Positions 25,675 through 35,441 of a DNA stretch of 64,000 nucleotides are shown in pieces. A program made the position numbers and the translations under genes. Location: contig NZ_FOJS01000006.1 of the NCBI RefSeq assembly GCF_900111865.1, positions 1-64,000 on the forward strand, in the 5' to 3' direction. The first letter of the stretch is position 1, and every line of letters begins with the position of its first letter. Source of the stretch: Parageobacillus thermantarcticus (GTDB taxonomy: Bacteria; Bacillota; Bacilli; Bacillales; Anoxybacillaceae). The notes below the pieces were generated by a model. It ran no database searches, was not told the origin of the DNA, and worked only from the letters and a program-made list of their open reading frames with translations.

Positions 25675-25706
25675 AAAGGTTTCTTGCCTCAGCAAGAAAC
25701 CTTTTT
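25673..25706. terminator. Bidirectional terminator
   Basis: AAAAAGGTTTCTTGC and GCAAGAAACCTTTTT form a perfect 15-bp stem with loop CTCA, serving the small membrane gene and convergent cadA. Confidence 0.9.
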
Positions 25707-25712
25707 GCATCA

Positions 25713-27842
25713 TCACTTTTTACTTTTACTGATCCCGTCAAGGCGAAGCAACCGCAGCGAATTAAGCAATACGAGCAATGTCGCTCCCATATCCGCAAAA
25801 ATGGCCATCCATAATGTAAGCCAACCCGGAACAATTAAAACGAGCGCCAATACTTTTAACAAAAAAGCGATCGCGATGTTTTGTTGGATAATGCGCATCG
25901 TTTTTCTGCCTAACCGAATGACATACGGAAGTTTTCCAAGATCATCGCCCATCAAGACAACATCCGCTGTTTCTAATGCCACATCTGTTCCAATATCCCC
26001 CATTGCGATACCAATATTTGCCGCAGCAAGCGCGGGAGCATCGTTGACACCGTCGCCGACCATCGCGATACGTCCTGATTGTTGCTGTAGCGTTTGAATC
26101 GCCGTCCATTTTTCTTCTGGAAGCAATTCAGCGCGAATATCGGTAAGCGGAAGGGAAGACGCAACAGCCCGCGCTGTCGCTTCGTGGTCGCCGGTTAACA
26201 TGATTGTTTGAGTGATTCCTAGATTGCGCAATGTTTCGAGCACAAAAGCAGCATTTTCACGCAGTTGATCAGAAACGGCAATCATTCCAAGCACCTTTGT
26301 TTCATCACCAAGCAGCATGACCGTATTTCCTTGTTTTTGCGCGTGTGTGATTTGCGCGCGAACATTTTCACTTATAGACAACGTGCTGGAAAACAAAGAC
26401 GGTTTCCCAATATAATACATCGTTCCATTCACACGAGCTGCTGCACCTTTGCCAGCCATTGCGCGAAATTCGCTTACTTGCAAATCGTCGAATGATATTT
26501 GCGATGCCTCTGCCTTGCGCAAAATGGCGGAAGCAAGCGGATGCTCCGACTGTTTTTCGATGGCTGCGGCGATTTTTAGCACTTCCTTTTCATCCAGATC
26601 GCCAAATGGATGAATAACGGTTACTTCTGGTGTTCCTGTCGTTAATGTTCCTGTTTTATCAAACACCATCGTCGAGATCTTTCCGATTTCTTCTAAATAC
26701 ACCCCGCCTTTAATCAGCACCCCTTGCCGCGCCGCTTGTCCAATGGCAGTTACGATTGCTACCGGAGTACTGATGACAAGCGCGCACGGGCAGCCGACGA
26801 CAAGCACCGTTAAGCCGCGGTAAACCCATGTCAGCCATTCTCCGCCAAGCCATAGCGGCGGCACGATGGCGACAAACAACGCGATCAGCATAATCGTTGG
26901 TGTATAATAGCGGGCAAAGCGGTCGACAAACTGCTGGGTCGGCGCCCGCTCGGCCTGCGCTTCTTCGACAAGATGAATGATTTTCGCAATTGTCGTGTCT
27001 TCGACACGCTTTGTCACCTGTACTTCAAGGGCGCCTTCTCCGTTCATTGTTCCCGCGTATACTTCATCGCCGACGGTTTTTGCGACCGGCATCGATTCAC
27101 CGGTAATGGCCGCTTCGTTTACCGACGATTCGCCGCGAATCACAATGCCGTCCATCGCGATTTTTTGCCCCGGTTTCACAAGAACCGTATCGCCGACAAC
27201 GACATCTTCCACATCTACTTCATGCTCTTTGCCATCCCGAAGCACGGTCGCTTTTTTCGGGGCGATATCAATAAGCCGCTGAAGCGAACGGCGCGCTGTA
27301 TCCATGGAATACCGCTCGAGCGCTTCACTAATCGCAAACAGGAAGACGACAACCGCCCCTTCTTTCCATTCTCCGATGCACGCCGCCCCAATGACAGCGA
27401 TCGTCATGAGCGTATTCATATCAAATTGCAAACGAACAAGATTGTTGATTCCGGTTTTTAATAAATGGTAGCCGCCAATGATGATACTTGCTATAAATAA
27501 GAAAATGGTCGCGATATGACGTTCTCCAATCGTATAAGTGGCTATATAGCCGGCAAGCAGAAACAAAGCCGATATCAGCGCGACCACGTTTGTTTTCTTT
27601 TTCCAAAACGGCTCTGCCTTTTGTTCTTTCCGCTCCGTTTCCGGGATGACGGTGATGCCGTCAAACGCTCCCGCTTTTTCGAGTTCTTCGATCGACGCTT
27701 CGCCGATGACCGTCAGTTTCGCCGCGCCAAAATTGACTTCGGCGTCTTTGACCGTCGCAATCGCCTTTACATTTTTCTCAAACGTTGCTGCACAGTTGGC
27801 GCAGGAAAGTCCCTGAAGGCGGTATACCTGTTTATTTTCCAT
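25713..27842 (-). CDS. cadA: Cd/Zn/Pb-exporting P1B-ATPase CadA
   Basis: A 709-residue P-type ATPase. One N-terminal heavy-metal domain carries GLSCANC (residues 14-17), then come eight helices, actuator motif TGES (247-250), metal site CPC (351-353) and phosphorylation motif DKTGT (395-399), with MVGDGVNDAPALAAA near the end. The CPC motif and partner CadC point to the Cd/Zn/Pb subgroup rather than Cu. It overlaps cadC by 11 bp and is controlled from the cadC promoter. Confidence 0.92.
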   Translation of the reverse strand: MENKQVYRLQGLSCANCAATFEKNVKAIATVKDAEVNFGAAKLTVIGEASIEELEKAGAFDGITVIPETERKEQKAEPFWKKKTNVVALISALFLLAGYIATYTIGERHIATIFLFIASIIIGGYHLLKTGINNLVRLQFDMNTLMTIAVIGAACIGEWKEGAVVVFLFAISEALERYSMDTARRSLQRLIDIAPKKATVLRDGKEHEVDVEDVVVGDTVLVKPGQKIAMDGIVIRGESSVNEAAITGESMPVAKTVGDEVYAGTMNGEGALEVQVTKRVEDTTIAKIIHLVEEAQAERAPTQQFVDRFARYYTPTIMLIALFVAIVPPLWLGGEWLTWVYRGLTVLVVGCPCALVISTPVAIVTAIGQAARQGVLIKGGVYLEEIGKISTMVFDKTGTLTTGTPEVTVIHPFGDLDEKEVLKIAAAIEKQSEHPLASAILRKAEASQISFDDLQVSEFRAMAGKGAAARVNGTMYYIGKPSLFSSTLSISENVRAQITHAQKQGNTVMLLGDETKVLGMIAVSDQLRENAAFVLETLRNLGITQTIMLTGDHEATARAVASSLPLTDIRAELLPEEKWTAIQTLQQQSGRIAMVGDGVNDAPALAAANIGIAMGDIGTDVALETADVVLMGDDLGKLPYVIRLGRKTMRIIQQNIAIAFLLKVLALVLIVPGWLTLWMAIFADMGATLLVLLNSLRLLRLDGISKSKK

Positions 27843-28197
27843 CGTCTTCTTCCCCCTCTTTGGCGTGAACGAGCGCTAGAGCCACAAGCTGTTCGACATG
27901 ATCGTCTTTCAGCGAATAAAACACGAGTTTCCCTTCTTTGCGGTGTTTGGCGATGCCCATATCGCGCAGCATACGCAAATGGTGGGAAGCGGTCGCGACC
28001 GTGCAGCCGATAATCGTCGCGACATCGCAGACGCATAGCTCTTTTTCGAGCATTAACGCATACGTGATTTTTAAGCGCGTCGCATCAGCGAGCGCTTTAA
28101 ACAGCTGTTCCACCCCGCTGATTTCATGGATGCGCTGCCGGACGGCGCCGACTTTTTCCGCGTTAATAGAAAATACTTCACATACGTCGTTCGCCAT
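27832..28197 (-). CDS. cadC: Metal-responsive ArsR-family repressor CadC
   Basis: A 121-residue winged-helix repressor. EKELCVCDVATIIGCTVATA contains the ELCVCD metal motif; an extra N-terminal cysteine (NDVCEVF) is the third thiolate typical of CadC. SHHLRMLRDMGIAKHRKEGK gives recognition helix and wing. It should release the two palindromes around its promoter on binding Cd, Pb or Zn. Confidence 0.92.
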   Translation of the reverse strand: MANDVCEVFSINAEKVGAVRQRIHEISGVEQLFKALADATRLKITYALMLEKELCVCDVATIIGCTVATASHHLRMLRDMGIAKHRKEGKLVFYSLKDDHVEQLVALALVHAKEGEEDDGK

Positions 28198-28208
28198 TTT
28201 GTCACCTC

Positions 28209-28228
28209 ATTCAAATATTCGTTTGAAT
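28209..28228. promoter_or_regulatory. CadC operator O1
   Basis: ATTCAAATATTCGTTTGAAT is an inverted repeat with 7-bp arms just downstream of the cadC -10 region. Confidence 0.75.
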
Positions 28229-28230
28229 AT

Positions 28231-28260
28231 AGTATATTCCTTCCTAAATAAACGTGTCAA
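28231..28260 (-). promoter_or_regulatory. cadCA promoter
   Basis: TTGACA (28260-28255) and TATACT (28236-28231) on the minus strand, 18 bp apart, lie exactly between two near-identical palindromes. Confidence 0.75.
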
Positions 28261-28263
28261 TTT

Positions 28264-28283
28264 ATTCAAACAATTATTTGAAT
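28264..28283. promoter_or_regulatory. CadC operator O2
   Basis: ATTCAAACAATTATTTGAAT has the same ATTCAAA/TTTGAAT arms as O1 and lies 3 bp upstream of the -35. The twin spacing suggests cooperative repression. Confidence 0.7.
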
Positions 28284-28294
28284 ATTTTTCAATC

Positions 28295-28322
28295 AAAAAA
28301 GGGAATCATTGCGATTCCCTTC
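28295..28322 (-). terminator. Terminator of the GntR-ABC operon
   Basis: AAGGGAATC and GATTCCCTT pair around ATTGC; on the minus strand TTTTTGATT follows. Confidence 0.8.
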
Positions 28323-28324
28323 CA

Positions 28325-30040
28325 TCATTCCGCATCCCCGCGGGCTTTTTCGAGAAGTTGATGATCGTTAAGCCATTTTTCGACATGCGTATATGTTTTT
28401 TTCCACGACAGAATAAAAGTATCGCCGTCGCTTTGCAAAAACTCAATATCTCCTTTCCATACTTTGCTGCTATCAAACATTGCGCTTGCCGGCTCTTCCA
28501 GTAAGTCGGCTTTTAACGCTTCTACAAACGAATCAATTTGCTTCGGCTCGATGATCGTCAATGTTCTTTCTCCCGTTTCTGGATGGTGGAACGTGACTTG
28601 GCGAATCGGCGAATATCCTTGATCGCGTAGCAATAAATAATAATTTTTCTTATACTCTTTCGACTCTAAAATCGGTTTATAATAGGAAAAATACAGATCG
28701 CTAGGCACATTGTATTGGCGGATCATTCGCTTGCCATCCTTTAGCACATAGCCGATCACCACTTGTCTTTGTTCTGTAAACCGCGACGGTTTTGGCTGAT
28801 CTTTAACTAACTGTTGGTGAAACGCGTAGACGGCGCGAATGTTTTCTTTTTCCTTTAAAAACTGGTTTTCTTGCTCAAACGGCACATACGGGCGTTTATG
28901 ATTCTCGACAAAATCATAGACGGAACTGCCGAAATAGACTTGGCGGATATTCTCTAGCGCTGGCAGCCGTTTTTCATACCCGGTGACATCGAAATGAATC
29001 AACACGCCAATGACGATCATCGCAGCAGCAAAATAAACGTATCCTTTCCATTTATAGAAAACGCGCCACGTTTTCTCGATAATCATTTCAGCAATGAAAA
29101 AGCCAAGCAAGGAGAAGGCGATATATCCAAACAAAATCCAGGCAAATTGATTTTGCGTAACACCGAAATAAAGACCGCCAAGAAGCATCGTACAAAAGGT
29201 GACGCCATACTTAAAGATCGGGCGGAGCACCGGAAACGCCAGCGCCTGCGTCGCCGCTTCGCTAGGACGTTTTTGGTACAGCCAAATCGCGAAAATAAGA
29301 AACAAAATAGTTAAAAGCAAATACGCAAGCAATTCGCCCACCGTCAGCGATGTTGCTTCGAGATTGATATAGCGCAAAAACGGAATAATTTTTTCGAGAT
29401 TGTCCGATAAATAATATTCGAACGGGAACCCAACCAATAAAAACGAGATATTTGCCAACACCAAAATTGTGATGCCCGCCGGGAACAAAAGCAAAATGTA
29501 AGTAAATACGACTTGCAACGTCGACATGCCTGTCATCATTCCGACAAAAATAGAAGCGGCAAACACAAACAGCTCCATGACGGTCGTTTCCCACGTCCAA
29601 CGGATGATATCACCGAACGTCAGTGACATCGGAAAACTTAATCCATAGTGGCAAACGGCGGTAAGCAACGAAATAAGCGCGATTGGCATGACAATGAGCA
29701 TCACGCCAAACACAGTCTGTTGGCAAAACAGCTCCGCCCGCTGCACAGGCAAACTATGCATAAAATCAACCGATTGCTTGCCTTGCATGTAACGAAACAA
29801 CAGGGTGGCCAACAACACTGGTAGCGTAAAGGCGATCATCGCTTGAAACGTTGCGGAAATGCTGTATAAGCTTTCCCATTCCAGATAAATGCCACCGTCT
29901 TCCTTCTGTGAGTATGCCATCAGTAATTGCAGCGGGATGGCAGCGAACCACAGCAAGAAGTGAACGATGCCAATCCAGCTGACGCTGCGAAGATTTTGCA
30001 CAAAAAGCCCGCGATTAAACGATAATATTTTCGATGGCAT
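28325..30040 (-). CDS. Large ABC transporter permease, GntR-ABC operon
   Basis: A 571-residue protein with about ten hydrophobic segments in the first 350 residues and a soluble C-terminal domain of about 200 residues (DUF6449-like from memory). QGKQSVDFMHSLPVQRAELF is the typical cytoplasmic loop of this permease group. The start at 30040 follows GGGG by 9 bases and overlaps the ATPase gene by 26 bp; a longer frame lacks a ribosome site. With the adjacent ATPase and GntR regulator it resembles the B. subtilis Ytr system, which responds to cell-wall antibiotics. Substrate unknown. Confidence 0.78.
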   Translation of the reverse strand: MPSKILSFNRGLFVQNLRSVSWIGIVHFLLWFAAIPLQLLMAYSQKEDGGIYLEWESLYSISATFQAMIAFTLPVLLATLLFRYMQGKQSVDFMHSLPVQRAELFCQQTVFGVMLIVMPIALISLLTAVCHYGLSFPMSLTFGDIIRWTWETTVMELFVFAASIFVGMMTGMSTLQVVFTYILLLFPAGITILVLANISFLLVGFPFEYYLSDNLEKIIPFLRYINLEATSLTVGELLAYLLLTILFLIFAIWLYQKRPSEAATQALAFPVLRPIFKYGVTFCTMLLGGLYFGVTQNQFAWILFGYIAFSLLGFFIAEMIIEKTWRVFYKWKGYVYFAAAMIVIGVLIHFDVTGYEKRLPALENIRQVYFGSSVYDFVENHKRPYVPFEQENQFLKEKENIRAVYAFHQQLVKDQPKPSRFTEQRQVVIGYVLKDGKRMIRQYNVPSDLYFSYYKPILESKEYKKNYYLLLRDQGYSPIRQVTFHHPETGERTLTIIEPKQIDSFVEALKADLLEEPASAMFDSSKVWKGDIEFLQSDGDTFILSWKKTYTHVEKWLNDHQLLEKARGDAE

Positions 30041-30914
30041 AGCCGACATCCCCCATTTCGTAAATGAAAATTTCTTCGAGCGTAAGCGGCAAAATATCAA
30101 AAATTAGCGGCTGAAACGGCTGAATATAGGAAATGATTTCTTGCTTTGCGCCGCGCACAATAAGGAGAAGAACGCTGCCGCGCTGCTCTTTGTAAACGAT
30201 ATCAAGCTGTTTGGCAAATTGCTCTGGAATTCCGTTTCGAAAAGCGACTTGAATTTTATGGATATCGGTTTTCATCGCATCGAGCTCTTTTTCAAATAGC
30301 ATTTCACCGCCATGCAAAATGCCGATACAATCGCACAGATCTTCCATCTCCCGCAAGTTATGCGAAGAAATGACCACTGTCATTTCCCGCTCGGCGACTT
30401 CTTGAACGATAATGTTTTTCACTTTCTGTCTAACAACGGCATCGAGTCCATCAAGCGGCTCATCCATGATGAGCACGTCCGGCATCGTCGAAAAGGCGAG
30501 CCAAAACGCAGCCTGGCGCTGCATTCCTTTCGAAAACTGATGAATTTTTTTGCGTGGGTCAAGCAAAAATAGTTCTTGTAATCTCGTAAATCGCTCCCGC
30601 TGAAAAGATGGATAGACGCTTTCGTAAAACGCAGCCATTTGCTCGATCGTGGTGTGCGGAAAAAAGTATACGTGGTCCGGCAAAAACAAGATTCGCTGCT
30701 TTATTTCTGGATTTTCCCATACCTCTTCCCCGTCAATAAGCACTGTGCCGTGATCGGGACGGATAATTCCAGCCATCATCTTAAGCAAAGTCGTTTTCCC
30801 GGCGCCATTGGAGCCAAGCAGACCGTAAATCCTTCCTTTTTGCACGGTCATATTCACTCCGCGAATCGCTTGAAAGCGGTCAAACATTTTTGTGACGTTC
30901 GTCAAATGAATCAT
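30015..30914 (-). CDS. ABC transporter ATP-binding protein (YtrB/YhcG-like)
   Basis: A 299-residue ATPase. Walker A LLGSNGAGKTT, signature FSKGMQRQAAFWLAF (a variant of LSGGQ), Walker B VLIMDEPLDGLD and H-loop SSHNLREME are present, and a C-terminal extension follows. It overlaps both the GntR gene (35 bp) and the permease gene (26 bp), so the three are tightly coupled. Confidence 0.85.
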   Translation of the reverse strand: MIHLTNVTKMFDRFQAIRGVNMTVQKGRIYGLLGSNGAGKTTLLKMMAGIIRPDHGTVLIDGEEVWENPEIKQRILFLPDHVYFFPHTTIEQMAAFYESVYPSFQRERFTRLQELFLLDPRKKIHQFSKGMQRQAAFWLAFSTMPDVLIMDEPLDGLDAVVRQKVKNIIVQEVAEREMTVVISSHNLREMEDLCDCIGILHGGEMLFEKELDAMKTDIHKIQVAFRNGIPEQFAKQLDIVYKEQRGSVLLLIVRGAKQEIISYIQPFQPLIFDILPLTLEEIFIYEMGDVGYAIENIIV

Positions 30915-31296
30915 CTGTTTTTCCTCCTCTCTCCCCTTGTTCCGCTTGTTCGATCCATTGCAGCACTTCTTCTTTCGTCACCCCTAAAAAAAGCGCTTCG
31001 GCTGCCAGACGGACGATATCGCGACGAATTGCTTCGATTTTTTCTTCGCTTGCTGTTTTCGGCTGCGGGGAAACAAAATTTCCCTTTCCCGGAATCGAAT
31101 AAATAAATCCTTGGTGTTCCAGTTCCCGATACGCTTTTTGAATCGTGTTCGGATTGATCGTCAACTGTTTGGCAAGCATGCGCACCGATGGCAGCTGCTC
31201 ATTGGGCTTCCATACTTCGCGGATGATCATTTCTTTCATTTTTTCAACAAGTTGCTCATAAATCGGCTGACGGCTGCGGACGTCTAGCTCAAACAT
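30880..31296 (-). CDS. GntR-family regulator (YtrA subfamily)
   Basis: A 138-residue protein: a GntR winged helix (QPIYEQLVEKMKEMIIREVW, then LPSVRMLAKQLTINPNTIQK) and a short C-terminal helical tail instead of a ligand domain, which defines the YtrA/YhcF subfamily. These repress their own ABC operons. It is the first gene and should bind upstream of itself; I see no single convincing palindrome there. Confidence 0.85.
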   Translation of the reverse strand: MFELDVRSRQPIYEQLVEKMKEMIIREVWKPNEQLPSVRMLAKQLTINPNTIQKAYRELEHQGFIYSIPGKGNFVSPQPKTASEEKIEAIRRDIVRLAAEALFLGVTKEEVLQWIEQAEQGERGGKTDDSFDERHKNV

Positions 31297-31393
31297 ACCC
31301 CCTCATCCTTTCATCATCTGTACCAACCGTTCTATTAATAATAATACACTTATAACAGATAAACCACAAGTGCTTTTTAATAATATAAAAAAT

Positions 31394-31424
31394 GTAACAC
31401 AAGGAATATAATTCCTTGTGTTAC
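31394..31424 (-). terminator. Terminator of the DUF421 gene
   Basis: GTAACACAAGGAAT and ATTCCTTGTGTTAC form a perfect 14-bp stem with loop of 3; on the minus strand ATTTTTTATATT follows. The stop codon of the gene lies in the stem. Confidence 0.85.
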
Positions 31425-32097
31425 GAATACGTCTGTACAAATAGACCATCGCCTTCCAGCCATTCGGCAATGAAGACGTCCTGATACGATGACACGCCAT
31501 GGGCACGCAATTGTTCGTTTAGCCATTGCACATCTTTTCCAAGTTCACGCAGTTCGTCGATAAGTAGCTCTCCGTCGCGGATAATCGTAATCGGAACATG
31601 AACGGGATGCGACGGCAATTGAAAATCCTCACGAGTTGTTTTTTGATATTTTGCTTTTTTCAAGACGCTGATCGTTCTATTTGCCTCTAAATAGCAAAAA
31701 GCGACTTCTCGCAGCGAAAACGTTTCGTTTTGCCGCAGCAAACTTTGCAGTTGATTGAGCGTCATCCGGCTTTTTTTCAATGCTTTATCATCAATGATTC
31801 CATTGCGGATTAACGTTGTCGGCTTCCCTTCGCTAAGGCGGCGAAACAGGAGCCATTTTTGGCTCATGTATTCGACAAGCAATAATAGCGCTCCCCATAA
31901 TGATTTGAATAGATGATATACCACAGATGGATATGGTCATCATATAGAGCGTTGCCCAATAGCTCTCCTAATACAAGCGCAGAAATGAACGTAAATGGGC
32001 TTATTTGATGGATCAGTTTTTTGCCAGCCACTTTGACAATAAGAAATAAAAGCATAAATCCTGTCACAAGTTCTACTGTTAAATGCATCCATTTCAT
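31421..32097 (-). pseudogene. DUF421 (YetF-like) membrane protein gene, frameshifted
   Basis: The first part, from ATG 32097, encodes MKWMHLTVELVTGFMLLFLI and continues to NALYDDHIHLWYIIYS; the second part, one frame over, reads SLWGALLLLVEYMSQKWLLF, then GKPTTLIRNGIIDD and the soluble YetF domain (LNQLQSLLRQNETFSLREVA). Together they make a normal DUF421 protein of about 225 residues; one base is missing in TTCAAATC (about 31901-31907). DUF421 proteins are membrane proteins common in spore formers, function unclear. Decay or sequencing error are both possible. Confidence 0.78.
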
Positions 32098-32301
32098 CCA
32101 TTGCCACCATCCTGATTGCGATTCGTTAGTTTCATTATGAACGACAACGCGCGAAATTATGTCACGGCAACGTTTTTTCATCTGAAATCCAAAAATGTCG
32201 GATGAATTCAACTCTTTTTCAACGATAAAAAACTATTTTTTCAGTCCATTCTTGCCCGTATAATAATATAATGTGGAATTTTCGCAGATAGGAGATATTG
32301 T

Positions 32302-33558
32302 ATGGGGGCTTATATAAACCAGCACGTATTAAACAATTTGTTTTATATTTTGGTGAGCGTGTTTGTTTTTTACTTTATTTATGATCACGGCGAGATATTT
32401 AAAAAGCGAATATTATATAGAAACGCGCTTCTTACTGCTTGCATGAGTTTTTCGATTATTTTATGCATGAAGTTTCCTATTTATATAGATAAACAGTGCA
32501 TCCATGATCTCCGCCAAATTCCTTTTCTCATCGGCACGCTGTATGGCGGGGGAATTGTTGGCTTTATTTTACTTCTAATTTTATTGGCTACTCGCTCTCT
32601 AATTTACGGATTTGAGTATATTACGGCGATTGTATATATGACTATGTTGGTTGTCACGGCTCCCATTTCGCCAACATTCCATATATTAAAACGCTCAAAC
32701 AAGCTGTCGATATCAGTCTGTCTGACCTTTTTTCTGGCGATTCTCGTCACGTTTCTTGCCATTTTCATCGCTGATTTTCCAGTAACGAATTCTTATATTG
32801 TTTATTTCATTTTGCTTCCTCCGATTGGGATGCTGTTTGTCGTATACATTATCGAAACATTAAAAGAGGCAATTATCATGCGTTCCCAACTCGTCAAAGT
32901 CGAGAAAATGGAAGTGGTTAGCCAGCTTGCAGCCAGCATTTCGCACGAAATTCGCAACCCATTAACCGTCGTGAAAGGGTTTATTCAATTATTAAAAACC
33001 CCTTCGCTTTCACAAGAGACAAGAGACCGATACATTCAAATTGCTTTAGACGAAATTAATCGAGCAGAAGCGATTATTAACGATTATTTAACTTTTGCCA
33101 AACCAGCATCCAACAAGGTAGAACGTCTCATGGTCAATGAGGAATTGCAAAAGGTAGTGCAGATGTTAGCGCCAATGGCCCATATGAATTCGATTGAAAT
33201 TGTTAAAAATCTACAACCGGGCGCGATTGTCGGAAACATTCAGTACTTCCAACAATGTTTTTTGAATTTGATCAAAAACAGCATCGAAGCAATGCCGAAT
33301 GGAGGGACGTTGACGATTTCGTCCCGTTTGCACGGGAATCATGTCATCATCACGATTAAAGATACAGGAGTAGGAATGACAACGGAACAAGTAAACCGTT
33401 TTGGTGAGCCATACTTTAGTACAAAAGATACAGGAACCGGTCTTGGCACAATGGTGGCGGTCAAGACGATTCAAGCGATGCAAGGGACGCTGCATATCGA
33501 CAGCGAAGTAAATAAAGGAACTACGTTAACGATTACGTTTCCTAAAGCCACGAACTAA
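32302..33558 (+). CDS. kinB: Sensor histidine kinase, KinB-like
   Basis: A 418-residue protein with about six N-terminal helices (residues 10-185, including a 5TM-LYT-like region), then HisKA with SISHEIRNPLTVVKGF (His about 215) and HATPase_c boxes NLIKNSIEAMPNGG, DTGVGM and STKDTGTGLG. The length and topology match B. subtilis KinB (428 residues), which feeds the Spo0F phosphorelay. No response regulator gene is adjacent, as expected for an orphan sporulation kinase. KinB identity is by architecture only. Confidence 0.75.
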   Translation: MGAYINQHVLNNLFYILVSVFVFYFIYDHGEIFKKRILYRNALLTACMSFSIILCMKFPIYIDKQCIHDLRQIPFLIGTLYGGGIVGFILLLILLATRSLIYGFEYITAIVYMTMLVVTAPISPTFHILKRSNKLSISVCLTFFLAILVTFLAIFIADFPVTNSYIVYFILLPPIGMLFVVYIIETLKEAIIMRSQLVKVEKMEVVSQLAASISHEIRNPLTVVKGFIQLLKTPSLSQETRDRYIQIALDEINRAEAIINDYLTFAKPASNKVERLMVNEELQKVVQMLAPMAHMNSIEIVKNLQPGAIVGNIQYFQQCFLNLIKNSIEAMPNGGTLTISSRLHGNHVIITIKDTGVGMTTEQVNRFGEPYFSTKDTGTGLGTMVAVKTIQAMQGTLHIDSEVNKGTTLTITFPKATN

Positions 33559-33567
33559 TTCAGGCAG

Positions 33568-33597
33568 AAAAAGAGGGCTTATATGCCCTCTTTTCGT
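33568..33597 (+). terminator. Terminator of the kinase gene
   Basis: AAAAGAGGGC and GCCCTCTTTT pair around TTATAT, followed by CGTTTTTA. Confidence 0.85.
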
Positions 33598-33715
33598 TTT
33601 TATATATATTTGCATAAAATAATCCGTCTTCTCTCAAGCCACTCCCGTAATCAACGCGTCTTTGCGCTTCACCATCGCTCCTTTCGCACACACTTGTCAT
33701 TGGATGCAAGTCGAA

Positions 33716-34229
33716 TTATGTTCCTACTTGTTCAATAAACAAAAGAGAAGTTAAGCCCATCCACATATCGATGCCGATTGCAAAAGTTGCTCTCTTTTTC
33801 GGAGACGGCAAAAGAACGGTCACTATCATGCAAACAGATCCGATAGCTTGAAATAGACTAAACGGAATATGTAAAAAAACGATCGAGACCATTACGGCTA
33901 ATAGTGGCTCTAGGCTAGATAGTAAGCTCGATCCGGCATAGACAGGTGCTAAATATTGCAATAACATCGCCGCAGCGGCATTGCCTGTAGCGATCAATGC
34001 AAAATACGCATATATTGCACTCCAAGCATGCCGATAAACCCAAACAACAGTCCGATTCAAATCGAAAATATCGCCATCCGTTTGCATGCTGCAAACAATA
34101 GTAACACACTTCCCGCCATCATCATTCGCACTACGACAAGCCATGTGCGGTGATTTGCTTTTCCAGAAATAACACTTGCGCCGCAGCTCCTGATCATCCC
34201 CAAAGCGCTGCACCGGTGATGACCATCAT
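33716..34229 (-). pseudogene. EamA-family transporter, degraded
   Basis: From ATG 34229 the frame reads ITGAALWGMIRSCGASVISG, then RMMMAGSVLLLFAACKR before a stop; another frame continues with YAYFALIATGNAAAAMLLQY, LAPVY and SSLEPLLAVMVSIVFLHIPF, ending at 33716. These are successive pieces of an EamA (DMT) permease separated by at least two frameshifts, with a whole section missing. It lies 8 bp after an intact EamA gene. Confidence 0.7.
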
Positions 34230-34237
34230 TAGCCCTT

Positions 34238-35173
34238 TTATTCGACTAGTGATCGACCATGATTCACCCCTTCTTTGGACTGACGTTGATGGATAGGAGA
34301 CAGAATGGCAATAAACACCCCTATGATAATTAGCAATCCACCTAAATAAAACGAAGCTGTTATCTGTTCACGTAAAAACAAAAAGCCAAAAACAGCGCCA
34401 ACGAGCGGTTGAAAAAAGAAAAACAACGAGCCAATCCCGGCATCCATCATTTCCATTCCTTTATTCCACAGAAAAAACGCCCCCGCGGTCGAAATAATCC
34501 CAAGATAAAGAATCCCAAACACGACGCTCATGCTAGGAACAGAAACAGGTTGTTCATGTAGTTCCCAAAGCATAACTGGGGTAGTGAATAATAAGGCAAA
34601 CCAAATGGCATATGTGGTGATCGCCAAGGCCGAAAAGCGGGCGGATGCCACTTTCACGTACACCGATAAAAGCGCCCATGTCAGCGCCGCCCCAACTAAC
34701 ATCATATTTCCCCAAAATGATTGCCCGCCGTTATTGTCCAAACCGATGACGATGACAACTCCGATGGTGGCCAGCAAAAGAGCCACAGCTTTTCTCAAGG
34801 TGATCCACTCATGTAAAACAAACTTTGCAAACAAGACAATAAACGCTGGCGTTGCCGACGTGATTAACGCCCCTGTATGCGCATCGGATAATTTTGTTCC
34901 GATAAATTGCAATGATATCGAAACAAAATAACCAATAAAACCAATCCATCCTAGCAAAAAATAATCTTGTTTTCGAATGGATAGCCTCATTTTTGTTTTA
35001 TATTGGCGGAATTTCAATATCCCAAATAAAACAATAAACGCGGTTATATAGCGAAGCCACACTAGCGTAAACGGCGGGACAAAATCAAGGACATATTTGC
35101 TGACAACATACATTCCGCCCCAAATGCTGGCTGCTAATGATAAATAGAAGGAACCAAACAATGTTTTTTTCAT
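34238..35173 (-). CDS. EamA/DMT-family transporter
   Basis: A 311-residue protein with ten helices in two EamA repeats. The first starts SLAASIWGGMYVVSKYVLDF; the second ends with STAGAFFLWNKGMEMMDAGI and LVGAVFGFLFLREQITASFY. Such permeases export amino acids or metabolites. The start at 35173 has GGAGGA 9 bases upstream; a 22-residue longer frame runs through that site. The downstream homologue is dead. Confidence 0.82.
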   Translation of the reverse strand: MKKTLFGSFYLSLAASIWGGMYVVSKYVLDFVPPFTLVWLRYITAFIVLFGILKFRQYKTKMRLSIRKQDYFLLGWIGFIGYFVSISLQFIGTKLSDAHTGALITSATPAFIVLFAKFVLHEWITLRKAVALLLATIGVVIVIGLDNNGGQSFWGNMMLVGAALTWALLSVYVKVASARFSALAITTYAIWFALLFTTPVMLWELHEQPVSVPSMSVVFGILYLGIISTAGAFFLWNKGMEMMDAGIGSLFFFFQPLVGAVFGFLFLREQITASFYLGGLLIIIGVFIAILSPIHQRQSKEGVNHGRSLVE

Positions 35174-35441
35174 TTGAAACAATCCTCCGGCTTCCATAGG
35201 GATCAAAGAAACATCCTCCCTAAGAAGAGGCACGGTCATTTAGCCGCTTTTCTCGTCTTAAATGCGAATTTTCCAATATGCTATTTTTTCTATAACTATT
35301 CATTTTGTTTCATTGTATCAGATGCTCGCCAACTTCACAATATTTTTGCATATTGCGCATGCCGCAAAAAAGGATAGGCATTTCCGCTTTTGGAAAAAAT
35401 AGTGGTGAGATTGGCCATTCTCTTAAAGAAAGGGATATGTT

